This document shows, one piece after another, positions 34,424-43,195 of a DNA stretch of 64,000 nucleotides. The position numbers and the translations under genes were made by a program. Within the stretch, counting starts at the first letter, position 1. Every line of letters begins with the position of its first letter. The notes below the pieces were generated by a model. It was given only the letters and a program-made list of their open reading frames with translations, did no database searches and was not told where the DNA came from. The stretch is from CAZFVY01 sp964522665 (GTDB taxonomy: Bacteria > Verrucomicrobiota > Verrucomicrobiia > Limisphaerales > CAZFVY01). The DNA lies in contig CAZFVY010000004.1 of the NCBI GenBank assembly GCA_964522665.1, positions 62,001 through 126,000 of the forward strand, in the 5' to 3' direction.

Positions 34424-35492
34424 TCAACATCGCGTCCCCGTAACTGAAAAAACGGTACCGTTCCCGCACCGCCTCGGCGTAAGCCGCCAGAATTCGCTCA
34501 CGGCCGCTCGCCTCACCCGGAGCCACGAAGGCGCTCACCAGCATGAGCAGCGTTGATTGCGGCAGGTGAAAGTTGGTGACCAGCGCGTCCACGACGCGAA
34601 AACGGTATGGCGGGTAAATAAATATATTGGTGCGACCGCGCTGCGCGATCACTCTTCCATCATGCGCCGCCGCGACGCTTTCGAGCGCGCGCAAAGTCGT
34701 CGTTCCGACGGCAAAAACGCGGCCACCGGCGGCCCGGGTCGCCGCGATGGCGTCCGCCGTCGATTGGCTAATTTCGAAGCGTTCCTCGTGCATCAGGTGC
34801 GCCGCGACGGTTTCCGCTTTGACCGGGGCGAACGTGCCGACGCCGACGTGGAGGGTGACGAAACAGACGCGAACGCCGCGGCGCGGCAGCTCGGCCAAGA
34901 GCGACTCGGTAAAGTGAAGCCCGGCGGTTGGCGCCGCCACAGAACCCCGGGGCCGGGCATAGACCGTTTGGTATTGGTCTCGGTCGTCGGACCGGTCGTT
35001 CGGAATTGGCCGCGTAATGTACGGCGGCAGGGGGACTTCTCCAAATTGATCGAGCAAGTCGAGAATATCGACGGCCGCTTGAAAACGGAGGCGGACGTGG
35101 CCATCCGAATTCTTTTCGACCGCCACGGCCTCAAGGAGCTTCGCTGGGTCGCGGGCGCTGTGGAACGCTAGGCGGACGCCTTCGCGGACGCGTTTAGCCG
35201 GCCGCAGCATGACCCACCAGTCGTTGCGGGCGTTTTCCTCGGTGAGGAGAGCTTCGATCTTGCCACCGGAATCGAGCTTCACGCCGCGTAAGCGGGCGGG
35301 TATGACCCGTGAATCGTTCAGGACGATGGCGTCGCCGGGCCGCAGGTAATTCAGAAGGTCGGAAAAACGGCCGTGGGTGCAGCCTGATTCGTCGCGGAGG
35401 ATCGTCAAGAGGCGGCACTGGTCACGCTCGGCGGTCGGCGCCTGCGCGATAAGCTCCGCCGGCAGGGGGTAGTCGAAATCGGCGGCGCGCAC
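34416..35492 (-). CDS. queA: tRNA preQ1(34) S-adenosylmethionine ribosyltransferase-isomerase
   Basis: QueA transfers and rearranges the ribose of SAM onto preQ1 at tRNA position 34 in queuosine synthesis. The 358-residue product has the family features FDYPLPAELIAQAP, NDSRVIPARL, VLEAV- and GEVPLPPYITR-type segments, TAGLHFTE, LHVGVGTFAPVK, VGTTTLRALES and FLLPQST-like (NFHLPQSTLLMLVSAF). Start is GTG 35492. The gene is convergent with the adenosyltransferase and divergent from the dcw cluster. No other queuosine genes are in the window. Confidence 0.95.
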   Translation of the reverse strand: MRAADFDYPLPAELIAQAPTAERDQCRLLTILRDESGCTHGRFSDLLNYLRPGDAIVLNDSRVIPARLRGVKLDSGGKIEALLTEENARNDWWVMLRPAKRVREGVRLAFHSARDPAKLLEAVAVEKNSDGHVRLRFQAAVDILDLLDQFGEVPLPPYITRPIPNDRSDDRDQYQTVYARPRGSVAAPTAGLHFTESLLAELPRRGVRVCFVTLHVGVGTFAPVKAETVAAHLMHEERFEISQSTADAIAATRAAGGRVFAVGTTTLRALESVAAAHDGRVIAQRGRTNIFIYPPYRFRVVDALVTNFHLPQSTLLMLVSAFVAPGEASGRERILAAYAEAVRERYRFFSYGDAMLII

Positions 35493-35949
35493 GCGTTATA
35501 GGTTTTCCGCGCGGCGCGTGAATTGTCGAGAGGCTTGAAACATTGGGGCCAACTTTACCGGGCCACGCCCGGCTGGCAAGCGGCGCGGCGAGCGGAGGAT
35601 TATCCTCAGAAAATGGGGTGGGAAAGCGCTGTTCCGACCGCGAAATTCTGGGAATTCAACAAATTCAGTGGGGCGTAGTGGGGAGCTTTTAAGAAAATTT
35701 TTTGGCAACCGGCGTTCGCAGTTGGCCGCCGCCAAACGCGCTGAAAAACGTCTAATTCTCACGCTGCGTGAGGGATACGATTTAGACCGACGAAGGAAGC
35801 CGGGCGACGAGGGCTGGCGCCAAGGCAAAAGAGTACAAAAATAGTGTGGGAGTACACCATTTAGGTGTTGACGTGTGGGGCACAGTGTGTCACTGTGGGG
35901 CACCGTGGAACGCCTCGAAGGTTGGCTCCGAAGCGCCCATTAAACGTGA
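35493..35949. other. 457-base intergenic region between queA and mraZ
   Basis: This is the longest gene-free stretch in the window. The half next to queA (35493-35800) shows nothing I can interpret beyond an AT-rich patch near 35690-35705; a 135-codon minus-strand frame there has the composition of non-coding sequence and was not called. The half next to mraZ carries the TGGGN-type periodic array at 35866-35910, and a further TGTGGGAG at 35845-35852. Divergent promoters for queA and the dcw cluster are expected here. Confidence 0.7.
35866..35910 (+). promoter_or_regulatory. 10-bp-periodic repeat array, candidate MraZ operator
   Basis: Starting at 35866, 35876, 35886, 35896 and 35906 the sequence shows five-base units TGTTG, TGGGG, TGTGT, TGGGG and TGGAA, each followed by a 5-base spacer, exactly 10 bases apart. 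The spacers of the three middle units are nearly identical (CAC plus A/T/C plus G). MraZ of E. coli is known to bind TGGGN repeats separated by 5 bases upstream of mraZ, so this is a likely autoregulatory site. It ends 39 bases before the mraZ ATG. A TTGACG at 35868-35873 overlaps the first unit and could be a -35 element, but no good -10 follows. Confidence 0.7.
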
Positions 35950-36414
35950 ATGTCATCTACCGAACCCGACGAACAGATCTTTTACAACTCGATCTACCGT
36001 CATGGGGTGGACGACAAACGGCGCGTGCAAATTCCCGCCAAATGGCGGCCAAAAGTACCCGACATCAAGCTTACTCTTATTCTATGGCGGAACGGAGCGC
36101 AACAGGAACCTTGCTTGTTGGCGCTGCCCCCGCATCTGGCGCAAGCGATGACGGCCAAGCTGATGGGGATGCCGTTCGGCGATCCCAAGGCGGAGAGCCT
36201 GCGGCGGTTGTTGGGTGTGAATTCGGATCGGGTGACCATGGATTCGGCCGGGCGAATTTGCCTGCCCGAGGTGCTCGCGGATGCGGCCGGAATCACGAAA
36301 GAGGCGGTGATGGTGGGCATGTTCGATCGTTTTCAAATTTGGGCGCCCGAGCGGTATGCCGCGACGGCGGTCGTGGATCAGGCGCTATCGGGCGAAGCTT
36401 ATAACCTTATCTGA
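35950..36414 (+). CDS. mraZ: Transcriptional regulator MraZ
   Basis: MraZ is the conserved first gene of the dcw cluster and in E. coli is a DNA-binding repressor of it. The 154-residue product has two SpoVT/AbrB-like swapped-hairpin halves: the first around HGVDDKRRVQIPAKWR (residues 18-33), the second around VTMDSAGRICLPEVLADAAGI (about 95-115). The usual DxKGR sequence appears as DDKRR in the first half and DSAGR in the second. Length is typical. It starts 39 bases after the periodic TGGGN array and 4 bases separate its stop from the next gene. Confidence 0.93.
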   Translation: MSSTEPDEQIFYNSIYRHGVDDKRRVQIPAKWRPKVPDIKLTLILWRNGAQQEPCLLALPPHLAQAMTAKLMGMPFGDPKAESLRRLLGVNSDRVTMDSAGRICLPEVLADAAGITKEAVMVGMFDRFQIWAPERYAATAVVDQALSGEAYNLI

Positions 36415-36418
36415 ACCT

Positions 36419-36988
36419 ATGAGTCTTATCCAATTGCTCTCGGTCGGAAAAAGCCTGGATGGGGTGTCGGCCCCGCCCAGCCCTTACCGCATTTCGCGGT
36501 CGAATCTGCTGCCCCGATTTGGTCCGGCGCGCCAGTTCAGCCCGACCATTCATGTCGAAAACACCGTGGCCGCCGCGAACCGCGCGGCCGCGCTGGCGGC
36601 GCGATTTGCCGTGACGGTCGCTGCGCCGGTCGCGGTCGATTTCAAATCCCCGTCAGAAACGACGCGGGCGCCGCGCGCCGAATCAGCCGTCATTATTAGT
36701 TTGGGCGATACGTGCGCCCCGAAATCCGCGGACCAAGACAGTCCGTCGGTCAACGCGGCGCCGACCGCGAAGGCGGCCAGCCCGGGCCGCTCGCTCACCG
36801 CGGTGACGGTCGTCCGTAACGATTTATCCGACTCGGACCTGGAAGTGGTTCGGGCCCGTTCGGCCGCCAAGCCGGCGCCGAGGGCGGTCGCGAACCCAAG
36901 CCCGGCCCCGGTCAAGTCGGCCAATGCGGTCTGGCGCTGGTTGACCGCGCGGGTGTTCCGCCTGGGTCAGGCCCGTCCGACGATTTAA
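36419..36988 (+). CDS. Uncharacterised low-complexity protein in the dcw cluster
   Basis: The 189-residue product starts MSLIQLLSVGKSLDGVSAPP and continues YRISRSNLLPRFG, then becomes low in complexity (Ala, Pro, Thr, Ser and Val rich, residues about 40-165) and ends in a basic amphipathic segment (NAVWRWLTARVFRLG). It has no transmembrane segment and no enzyme motif. The short N-terminal helix with basic and aromatic residues seems more conserved-looking than the rest. From memory, verrucomicrobial genomes carry similar short ORFs in this position, but I cannot verify this here. ATG 36419 follows mraZ by four bases and rsmH starts 13 bases after its stop, so it is firmly embedded in the operon. 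Confidence 0.6.
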   Translation: MSLIQLLSVGKSLDGVSAPPSPYRISRSNLLPRFGPARQFSPTIHVENTVAAANRAAALAARFAVTVAAPVAVDFKSPSETTRAPRAESAVIISLGDTCAPKSADQDSPSVNAAPTAKAASPGRSLTAVTVVRNDLSDSDLEVVRARSAAKPAPRAVANPSPAPVKSANAVWRWLTARVFRLGQARPTI

Positions 36989-37001
36989 GGTAACATGCAA
37001 C

Positions 37002-37931
37002 GTGCCAGATTTTGTTCATCAACCGGTGATGCTGGCGGAGACGCTGGCGGCGCTGGAGCCGAAGCCGGAGGGCCGGTATGTGGATGGCACCTTAGGCGGC
37101 GGCGGCCATGCCGCCGCGATTCTGCGCGCCAGCGCGCCGTCCGGGTGGCTGTATGGCTGCGATTGCGACGACGCAGCGATCAGTGCCGCGTCGTCGCGGC
37201 TGAGCGAGTTTGCCGGCCGATTCGAGCTGCGGCGCGCGAACTATTCCGCGTTGGCCGAGTGGGTTCCCGCGGGCAGTTGCGACGGAGTCTTGCTCGACTT
37301 GGGAGTAAGTTCGCCGCAACTGGATCGACCGGAACGGGGGTTCAGCTTTTTGCGCGATGGGCCGCTCGATATGCGGCTGGATCAGCGAACGCCGCGCACG
37401 GCGGCCGACCTGATCAATGAGGCCCCGGTTGAAGCATTAGCGCAAATTTTTTGGGAATTTGGCCAGGAGCGGTCGGCCCGTAAACTGGCCCGAGTGGTTG
37501 GAAGTGCGCGCCGGCTCCGGCGCTTGGAGACGACCCGCCAATTGGCGGACGTCATCGAGCAGGCGGAGCCGAGGCGTGGCCGGAAGATACATCCGGCTAC
37601 GCAGGTCTTTCAGGCTTTGCGCATCGCTGTGAACGAAGAGTTGGACGTTCTCGAGCGCGGGCTGGCCGCGGCCTGGACAATTTTGAGGCCAGGCGGGCGA
37701 ATGGTGGTCCTCACCTTCCATTCGCTCGAGGACCGCGTCGTCAAGCGGTTTGGGCGGACGCGGGCGCTGGATTATGACTACTCCGGCCCGGTGGACGTGC
37801 CGGAGTTACGGCGGCCACGGCCGCCTCTTTTAGCGTGGGTAGTGCGCGGCGCGCTGGGGGCAGGCCCGGCGGAGATCGCGGCCAACCCACGGGCGCGCAG
37901 CGCGCATCTGCGGGCAATGATGAAGTTATAA
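37002..37931 (+). CDS. rsmH: 16S rRNA (cytosine-1402-N4)-methyltransferase
   Basis: RsmH (MraW) methylates N4 of C1402 in 16S rRNA using SAM. The 309-residue product starts HQPVMLAETLAAL, has motif I YVDGTLGGGGHAAAIL, the family segment LLDLGVSSPQLDRPERGFSF, DGPLDMRLD, and the C-terminal LTFHSLEDRVVKRF. Start is GTG 37002, preceded by AAGG. It lies in the usual position between mraZ and ftsL. Confidence 0.96.
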   Translation: MPDFVHQPVMLAETLAALEPKPEGRYVDGTLGGGGHAAAILRASAPSGWLYGCDCDDAAISAASSRLSEFAGRFELRRANYSALAEWVPAGSCDGVLLDLGVSSPQLDRPERGFSFLRDGPLDMRLDQRTPRTAADLINEAPVEALAQIFWEFGQERSARKLARVVGSARRLRRLETTRQLADVIEQAEPRRGRKIHPATQVFQALRIAVNEELDVLERGLAAAWTILRPGGRMVVLTFHSLEDRVVKRFGRTRALDYDYSGPVDVPELRRPRPPLLAWVVRGALGAGPAEIAANPRARSAHLRAMMKL

Positions 37932-37936
37932 ACGAC

Positions 37937-38329
37937 ATGGCACGAAATCGAAAAAACCATTCCGCGGCGGCGCTCTTCGTGCCGGCGTTGAAGGCTTCGC
38001 TGCTTTGTCTGGTGATCGGCGGCTTCGGCGTCGGGTACGTCTGGCAGCAGGATCAGCTGCTGGAGCTGGGCCGGCAGAAAAAAGGCCGGGAACTCCGACT
38101 GGAGGAGTATCGGCAGCAGAACAAGATTTTGCGGGACCAGTTGGCGCAGGCTTACACGCCGCGCGAACTGGACGCCCGCGCGCGGAAACTGAATCTCGGG
38201 CTGGCGATGCCGCAGCCGGATCAAATTCTGCGGCTGATGGAGTCGGCGCCCTCGCCGACCCCGGTCGCCGCCCACCAGGCGGGCGCGCAACTGGCGGTCC
38301 AGTGGGCGCCCACCGCCCCGGCGCGCTAG
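37937..38329 (+). CDS. ftsL: FtsL-like cell division membrane protein
   Basis: The 130-residue product has a basic N-terminus, one transmembrane segment (residues about 13-33, LKASLLCLVIGGFGVGYVW) and a periplasmic coiled coil (about 36-65, containing LLELGRQKKGRELRLEEYRQ). An ARKLNLGLAMPQPDQILRL segment follows, as in FtsL. FtsL sequences are poorly conserved, so the assignment relies on topology and position between rsmH and ftsI. It would partner FtsQ (encoded downstream) and an unlinked FtsB. It begins six bases after the rsmH stop. Confidence 0.8.
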   Translation: MARNRKNHSAAALFVPALKASLLCLVIGGFGVGYVWQQDQLLELGRQKKGRELRLEEYRQQNKILRDQLAQAYTPRELDARARKLNLGLAMPQPDQILRLMESAPSPTPVAAHQAGAQLAVQWAPTAPAR

Positions 38330-38363
38330 GGCGCCCGGTCACTCCGCAAACTCGAAAACGAAC

Positions 38364-40280
38364 ATGGTTGCCGCCGCGCAATGCCGCCGTCTGGTCGTGC
38401 TGGCCGTGGGCCTCGGGCTCGCGTTCGCCGGGTTGATCTACCGGTTGATTGACGTGCAGGTTTTACGGCATGAGGAGCTGGCCGCGCGGGCGAAGGTCAA
38501 TACCCGTTCCACCCAATTGAGCGAGCCGCGCCGCGGGGACGTGCGCGACATCCGCGGCAACGTTCTGGCCACCAGCGAATTCGTCAAAACCGTCTGCGCC
38601 GATCCGAGCCTCATCGACCCGTGGCAGGCCGACGTCGCGCGGGCGCTGGCCCCGCTGCTGGGCGCCGCCGAAGGCGAGCTGATCGAGCGCCTGCAATTGC
38701 GCGGGCATGCCAACGAGAAGGGGCAGTGGACCACCAATCACTATGTCGTGCTGAAGCACAAGGTCAAACCCGAGCTGTGGGATCAGATCAAACGGACCAT
38801 GGCGCGGCTGCCGCTGAGCGGCGATGAAAAGCGCTTCACCAAGACCGAGCAGGCGGCGGCCAAAGCGCTGCGGGCGGAGGCGGTGTTCGTCGATCCGGTG
38901 GATGACCAGTTGCGGGTGTACCCGGGCGGCATGTTGGCGGCCCATGTTTTGGGCTTCGTGGGACCGTCCGATCCGGACGCCAAGGATCATCCGGCCGCGC
39001 GGACGATCGGCAAGGATGGAATTGAGTTGGCCATGGACACGGTATTGCGCGGGGTCAGCGGCTGGCGGGAGACCGAGACCGACCGAAGGAAGCGCGAACT
39101 GGTGACCTATCGCGAACGCGACGTCGTGGCGCGGCCGGGTTTGAACGTCGTTCTGACGCTGGACGCGCGGTTGCAGGACATCGCGGAAACCGGATTGGTG
39201 GAAGCGATGCGCCTGCACTCCCCCATCAGCGCGTCAGCCATGATGATCCGGCCCAAAACGGGCGAGATTCTGGCGCTGGCGAACCTGCCGGCGTACGACC
39301 CGAACCGGCCCGGGGACGCGTCGCCGGAGAGCCGCCGAGACCGGGTGATCGGAATCAATGCGGAGCCAGGCTCGACCTTCAAGATTGTGGTGGTGGCGGC
39401 GGCGCTCAACGAAGGCATCGTCAGCTTGAGCGACCAGTTCGATTGCGAGCAGGGCCAGTTCATGTACGCGGGACGCCTGCTGCACGATCACAAGAAGTAT
39501 GGTATCCTGTCCGTTGAAAGTATCATCACCAAGTCTTCGAATATCGGCGCCGCCAAGATCGGCATCAATCTCGGCCAGCCGCGTCTTTATGATTATATCC
39601 GCCGCTTTGGCTTCGGCGAACGAACGGGAATTGTGCTCCCCGGTGAAGAACACGGTCTCGTGCACGCCTTGCCCGACTGGAACAAGCTTTCGATCAGCCG
39701 CATTCCCATGGGACATGAGATTGCGGTCACGCCGTTGCAGATGGTGATGGCGATGAGCGCGATCGCGAATGGCGGGCGGTTGATGCGTCCGATGCTGGTC
39801 GATCACCTCGAGGATGACCGGGGTCAAGTCGTCGCCCGGTATCGTCCGCAGTTCGTCCGTCAGGTCGTTTCCGACGCGGCGGCGCAGAAGATGGTTGAGG
39901 CGCTCAAGACGGTCGTGACGACCAACGGCACGGCGCCGGGCGCGCGCCTGGCGCGTTACTGCGTGGCGGGCAAGACGGGCACCGCGAACAAGCCGGGCGG
40001 CCCGACGGGCTACTGGCCGGATAAATTCTTTTCTTCTTTTATCGGCTTTTTTCCGGCGGATGACCCGGAAATCTGTATCTCCGTGGTCTTGGATGAGCCG
40101 AAGAACGGACACTTTGGAGGCGAGGTGGCCGGTCCGATTTTTAAGAGCATCGCCGAGCAGGCGGCGAACTATCTGAATATCCGCCCAACTCCGTTGCCGC
40201 CGCCAATGGTGAGCAGCGCGCTGGCGGTCGCGGCGCCGGTCCAAACATTGACGCCGGGGCGATCCGGGCGGACGTTCTAA
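38364..40280 (+). CDS. ftsI: Peptidoglycan D,D-transpeptidase FtsI (PBP3)
   Basis: FtsI crosslinks septal peptidoglycan together with FtsW. The 638-residue protein has an N-terminal transmembrane segment (residues about 10-27), a pedestal domain with RRGDVRDIRGNVLATS, and a transpeptidase domain with the catalytic S337 in EPGSTFKIVVV, the SSN triad in TKSSNIGAAKIG and KTG in CVAGKTGTANKPGG. It ends in a short Pro-rich tail without PASTA repeats. Its stop codon directly abuts the murE ATG. Confidence 0.94.
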   Translation: MVAAAQCRRLVVLAVGLGLAFAGLIYRLIDVQVLRHEELAARAKVNTRSTQLSEPRRGDVRDIRGNVLATSEFVKTVCADPSLIDPWQADVARALAPLLGAAEGELIERLQLRGHANEKGQWTTNHYVVLKHKVKPELWDQIKRTMARLPLSGDEKRFTKTEQAAAKALRAEAVFVDPVDDQLRVYPGGMLAAHVLGFVGPSDPDAKDHPAARTIGKDGIELAMDTVLRGVSGWRETETDRRKRELVTYRERDVVARPGLNVVLTLDARLQDIAETGLVEAMRLHSPISASAMMIRPKTGEILALANLPAYDPNRPGDASPESRRDRVIGINAEPGSTFKIVVVAAALNEGIVSLSDQFDCEQGQFMYAGRLLHDHKKYGILSVESIITKSSNIGAAKIGINLGQPRLYDYIRRFGFGERTGIVLPGEEHGLVHALPDWNKLSISRIPMGHEIAVTPLQMVMAMSAIANGGRLMRPMLVDHLEDDRGQVVARYRPQFVRQVVSDAAAQKMVEALKTVVTTNGTAPGARLARYCVAGKTGTANKPGGPTGYWPDKFFSSFIGFFPADDPEICISVVLDEPKNGHFGGEVAGPIFKSIAEQAANYLNIRPTPLPPPMVSSALAVAAPVQTLTPGRSGRTF

Positions 40281-41786
40281 ATGGCCGCTATGCAACTGAA
40301 ACAATTGCTGAACCACCTGCCGGCGCTCAAGATCGAGGGCTCGGTCGAGCGGGAGGTGACGGGCATCGCTTACGATTCGCGGCGCGTCACGCCGGGGTCG
40401 GTGTTCATCGCGTTGCCCGGCCACAACGTGGATGGCTACAGCTTCATTTCCGCCGCCCTCGAACGCGGCGCGGCGGCAATCATCTCCGAGAAGAACGGTT
40501 TCTCGGCTTCGACGGCGACGCGGGTCAAGGTGGCGGACGCGCGACTGGCGTTGGCGGCCGCCGCCGCGGCCTATCATCAGTATCCGAGCCGCAAGCTCAG
40601 GGTCGTGGGCGTCACCGGAACGAACGGCAAGACCACGGTGACCTACATGCTCAAGCAAATCCTGGAGGCATCGGGCGTCCGGACGGGGCTGCTGGGCACC
40701 GTCTGCTACGAGATCGGTGAGCGCGTGATCCCGGCGCAACGCACCACGCCCGAGGCGCTTGATTTGCAGGATATGCTGGCGCAGATGCTCCGGGCGGGTT
40801 GCGGCGCCTGCGTCATGGAGGTCAGTTCCCACGCGCTGGAACAGCAGCGCGTTCGCGAGGTGGAGTTTGACTTGGGCGTCTTCACCAATCTGACGCGCGA
40901 CCACCTCGATTTCCACGGCTCGATGGAGAATTATTTTGCCGCCAAGAGCAAACTTTTCACGGCGCTGGAGCAGGGGAGCAAGCCGGGCGTCGCCGTCATC
41001 AACTCGGATGATCCCTTCGGCGCGCGACTGGTCCAGGAACACTCGTTCAAGCGGCTCCTGACCTACGGCCTGAATGACGCCGCCGAGGTTCGCGCGGCGC
41101 AAATCGCCTTCGGGAAGGACGGCACGCGGATGATCATCCAGGCGGGCGGCCAAAGCTTTCCGTGTCGGTTACCCTTGATTGGGCGGCACAACGTTTACAA
41201 CGCGCTGGCGGCCGTGGCCGCGGCGCTCGGGTTGGAGGTCGAATTGCCGGCGGTTCAGCAGGCTTTGAACGCCATGCGCGCGGCGCCCGGTCGCTTGGAG
41301 CCGATCGCGCTCGGCCAGCCGTTTCCCATCTTTGTGGACTACGCCCATACGGAGGACGCGCTGCGGAATGTACTGCGTACGCTGCGCGAGTTGGCGGGCG
41401 GGCGGCTCTTGCTGGCCTTCGGTTGCGGTGGGAGCCGCGACGTCGGCAAAAGGGCGCGGATGGGCGCGGTGGCGGCGGAACTGGCTGATCTCACCATTAT
41501 TACCACGGACAACCCGCGCAAGGAACAACCGGCGCAGATTGCCGCGCAAGTCGAGGCGGGTTACCTCGCGGTCCGGGCCGACGGCTGCCAGGTGGAATTG
41601 GATCGGCGCCGCGCGATCGACCAATTGATCCGTCTGGCCCAACCGAACGACACCGTTTTGATCGCCGGAAAGGGGCACGAAACCTACCAGGAATTCAGCG
41701 ACACGATCGTGCCGTTCGACGATCGGGAGTACGCCCGGGAGACATTGACGGCGCTCGGGTTCGGCCGGAAAGCGGGCGCTCGATGA
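40281..41786 (+). CDS. murE: UDP-MurNAc-tripeptide synthetase (meso-diaminopimelate-adding)
   Basis: MurE adds the third residue of the stem peptide. The 501-residue product has the ATP-binding loop VTGTNGKTTVTYML, the SSHAL segment (VMEVSSHALEQQRV) and NVYNALAA. DNPR in ITTDNPRKEQPAQI is the signature of enzymes that add meso-diaminopimelate. The C-terminal LIAGKGHETYQ is also typical. Its ATG follows the ftsI stop with no gap; a second ATG nine bases on is possible. It overlaps murF by an ATGA junction. Confidence 0.96.
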   Translation: MAAMQLKQLLNHLPALKIEGSVEREVTGIAYDSRRVTPGSVFIALPGHNVDGYSFISAALERGAAAIISEKNGFSASTATRVKVADARLALAAAAAAYHQYPSRKLRVVGVTGTNGKTTVTYMLKQILEASGVRTGLLGTVCYEIGERVIPAQRTTPEALDLQDMLAQMLRAGCGACVMEVSSHALEQQRVREVEFDLGVFTNLTRDHLDFHGSMENYFAAKSKLFTALEQGSKPGVAVINSDDPFGARLVQEHSFKRLLTYGLNDAAEVRAAQIAFGKDGTRMIIQAGGQSFPCRLPLIGRHNVYNALAAVAAALGLEVELPAVQQALNAMRAAPGRLEPIALGQPFPIFVDYAHTEDALRNVLRTLRELAGGRLLLAFGCGGSRDVGKRARMGAVAAELADLTIITTDNPRKEQPAQIAAQVEAGYLAVRADGCQVELDRRRAIDQLIRLAQPNDTVLIAGKGHETYQEFSDTIVPFDDREYARETLTALGFGRKAGAR

Positions 41787-43195
41787 AGCCCATTATGGAA
41801 CCACGCACGCTGGAATACGTCGTTGAATGCCTCGCGGCCGCTGATTTTCGCGGTGACCCGCGGGTCGTGATTCAACGCGTTTGCACCGACTCCCGGAAGT
41901 TGCAGCCGGGTGATCTCTTCATCGCGTTGCGAGGCGAGCGGTTTGATGGGCATGAGTTTCTGATGAAGGCGGCGGAGCTCGGCGCTGGCGCCGTGATCTG
42001 TGAGCGGGTTCCGGAAGGATTTCCGGCCAAGGGATGCGGGTTGATCCGCGTGCCCGACTCGCGGCGGGCGCTGGCGGAGTTGGCGGCGCGCTACCGAAGC
42101 GATTTCGATTTGCCGATTGTCGTGGTCGGCGGATCAAATGGCAAAACCACCACCAAGGAACTGGTCGCCGCCGTTCTGCGCCAGCGCTTTCACGCGCTCG
42201 CCAGCGAAGCCAGTTTCAATAACGACATCGGAGTCCCGTTGACGCTGCTGGAGCTTGACCGATCGCACCAGGCCGCCGTTTTGGAAATCGGGACGAATCA
42301 TCCGGGCGAGATCGCGTCTTTGATGCGGCTGGTTCGGCCGCGCTACGGAGTGACGACCTCGATCGGGGCGGAACATTTGGAATTTTTCCACGACTTGAAT
42401 GGCGTGGCCGAAGAGGAGGGATGGTTGCCGCAGCTGTTGCCCGTGAACGGGAGATTTTTCGTGAATGGCGACGATCCCTGGAGTGACCGCTTGGGCCGGC
42501 GCACTTCGGCGGGAGTGTCGCGAGTCGGTTTGGGGCCGGTCAATCAGTGGCGCGCCGAGGCGGTCCAAGTGGACGCCGCAGGCACGGCTTTCAGGCTGGA
42601 AGCGCCCGATGAGAAGCTGGCGGGCGATTACCGGGTGAATCTATTGGGGCGGCATCAGGTGACCAACGCGCTCTTGGCGCTGGCGGTCGGCGGCGAATTG
42701 GGATTGGGCCGGACTGAGTTGCAGCGCGGCTTGGCGGCGTGCGCCGGCGTTAAGATGAGGCTGCAACTTTTTGAAGCGGAAGGCGTCACGGTGATCAACG
42801 ACGCCTACAATGCCAATCTCGATTCCACCCGCGCGGCCCTGCAAACCTTGCGCGACTTGCCTTGCGGGGGGCGCCGCGTGGCGGTGCTTGGGGACATGGC
42901 GGAGCTTGGTGAGCAGACGGCGGCGGCGCACCGCGAAGTGGGACGGTTGGCGGCGGCGGCTGGCCTGGATCAGTTGTTCACGGTGGGCGCGATGGCCGGC
43001 GAGACCGCGGAAGCGGCGCGCGCAGCCGGATTGGCGGACGTGACGCCGATCGAGTCGGTCGAAATCGCGGTCGAGGCGGTGAAAGGATTTGCGCGGTCGG
43101 GTGATTTGATTCTGGTGAAGGCGTCGCGAGCGGCCCGGCTCGAACGGGTCGCTGACGCATTCCGCGCGGTCGCGGTCGGAGGGGCGGCGACATGA
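41783..43195 (+). CDS. murF: UDP-MurNAc-tripeptide D-alanyl-D-alanine ligase
   Basis: MurF adds the D-Ala-D-Ala dipeptide to complete the UDP-MurNAc pentapeptide. The 470-residue product has the N-terminal uridine domain with VCTDSRKLQPGDLFIAL, the P-loop VVVGGSNGKTTTKELV, SFNNDIGVPLTLL, LEIGTNHPGEI and NDAYNANLDS. Length is normal. It overlaps murE upstream and a tiny ORF downstream, both by ATGA junctions. Confidence 0.96.
   Translation: MKPIMEPRTLEYVVECLAAADFRGDPRVVIQRVCTDSRKLQPGDLFIALRGERFDGHEFLMKAAELGAGAVICERVPEGFPAKGCGLIRVPDSRRALAELAARYRSDFDLPIVVVGGSNGKTTTKELVAAVLRQRFHALASEASFNNDIGVPLTLLELDRSHQAAVLEIGTNHPGEIASLMRLVRPRYGVTTSIGAEHLEFFHDLNGVAEEEGWLPQLLPVNGRFFVNGDDPWSDRLGRRTSAGVSRVGLGPVNQWRAEAVQVDAAGTAFRLEAPDEKLAGDYRVNLLGRHQVTNALLALAVGGELGLGRTELQRGLAACAGVKMRLQLFEAEGVTVINDAYNANLDSTRAALQTLRDLPCGGRRVAVLGDMAELGEQTAAAHREVGRLAAAAGLDQLFTVGAMAGETAEAARAAGLADVTPIESVEIAVEAVKGFARSGDLILVKASRAARLERVADAFRAVAVGGAAT

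Noticed and set aside
35496..35903. A 135-codon minus-strand frame just upstream of queA
   Set aside because: The translation has the Ser/Arg/Pro-rich, unstructured composition of non-coding GC-rich DNA, and it covers the mraZ operator array.
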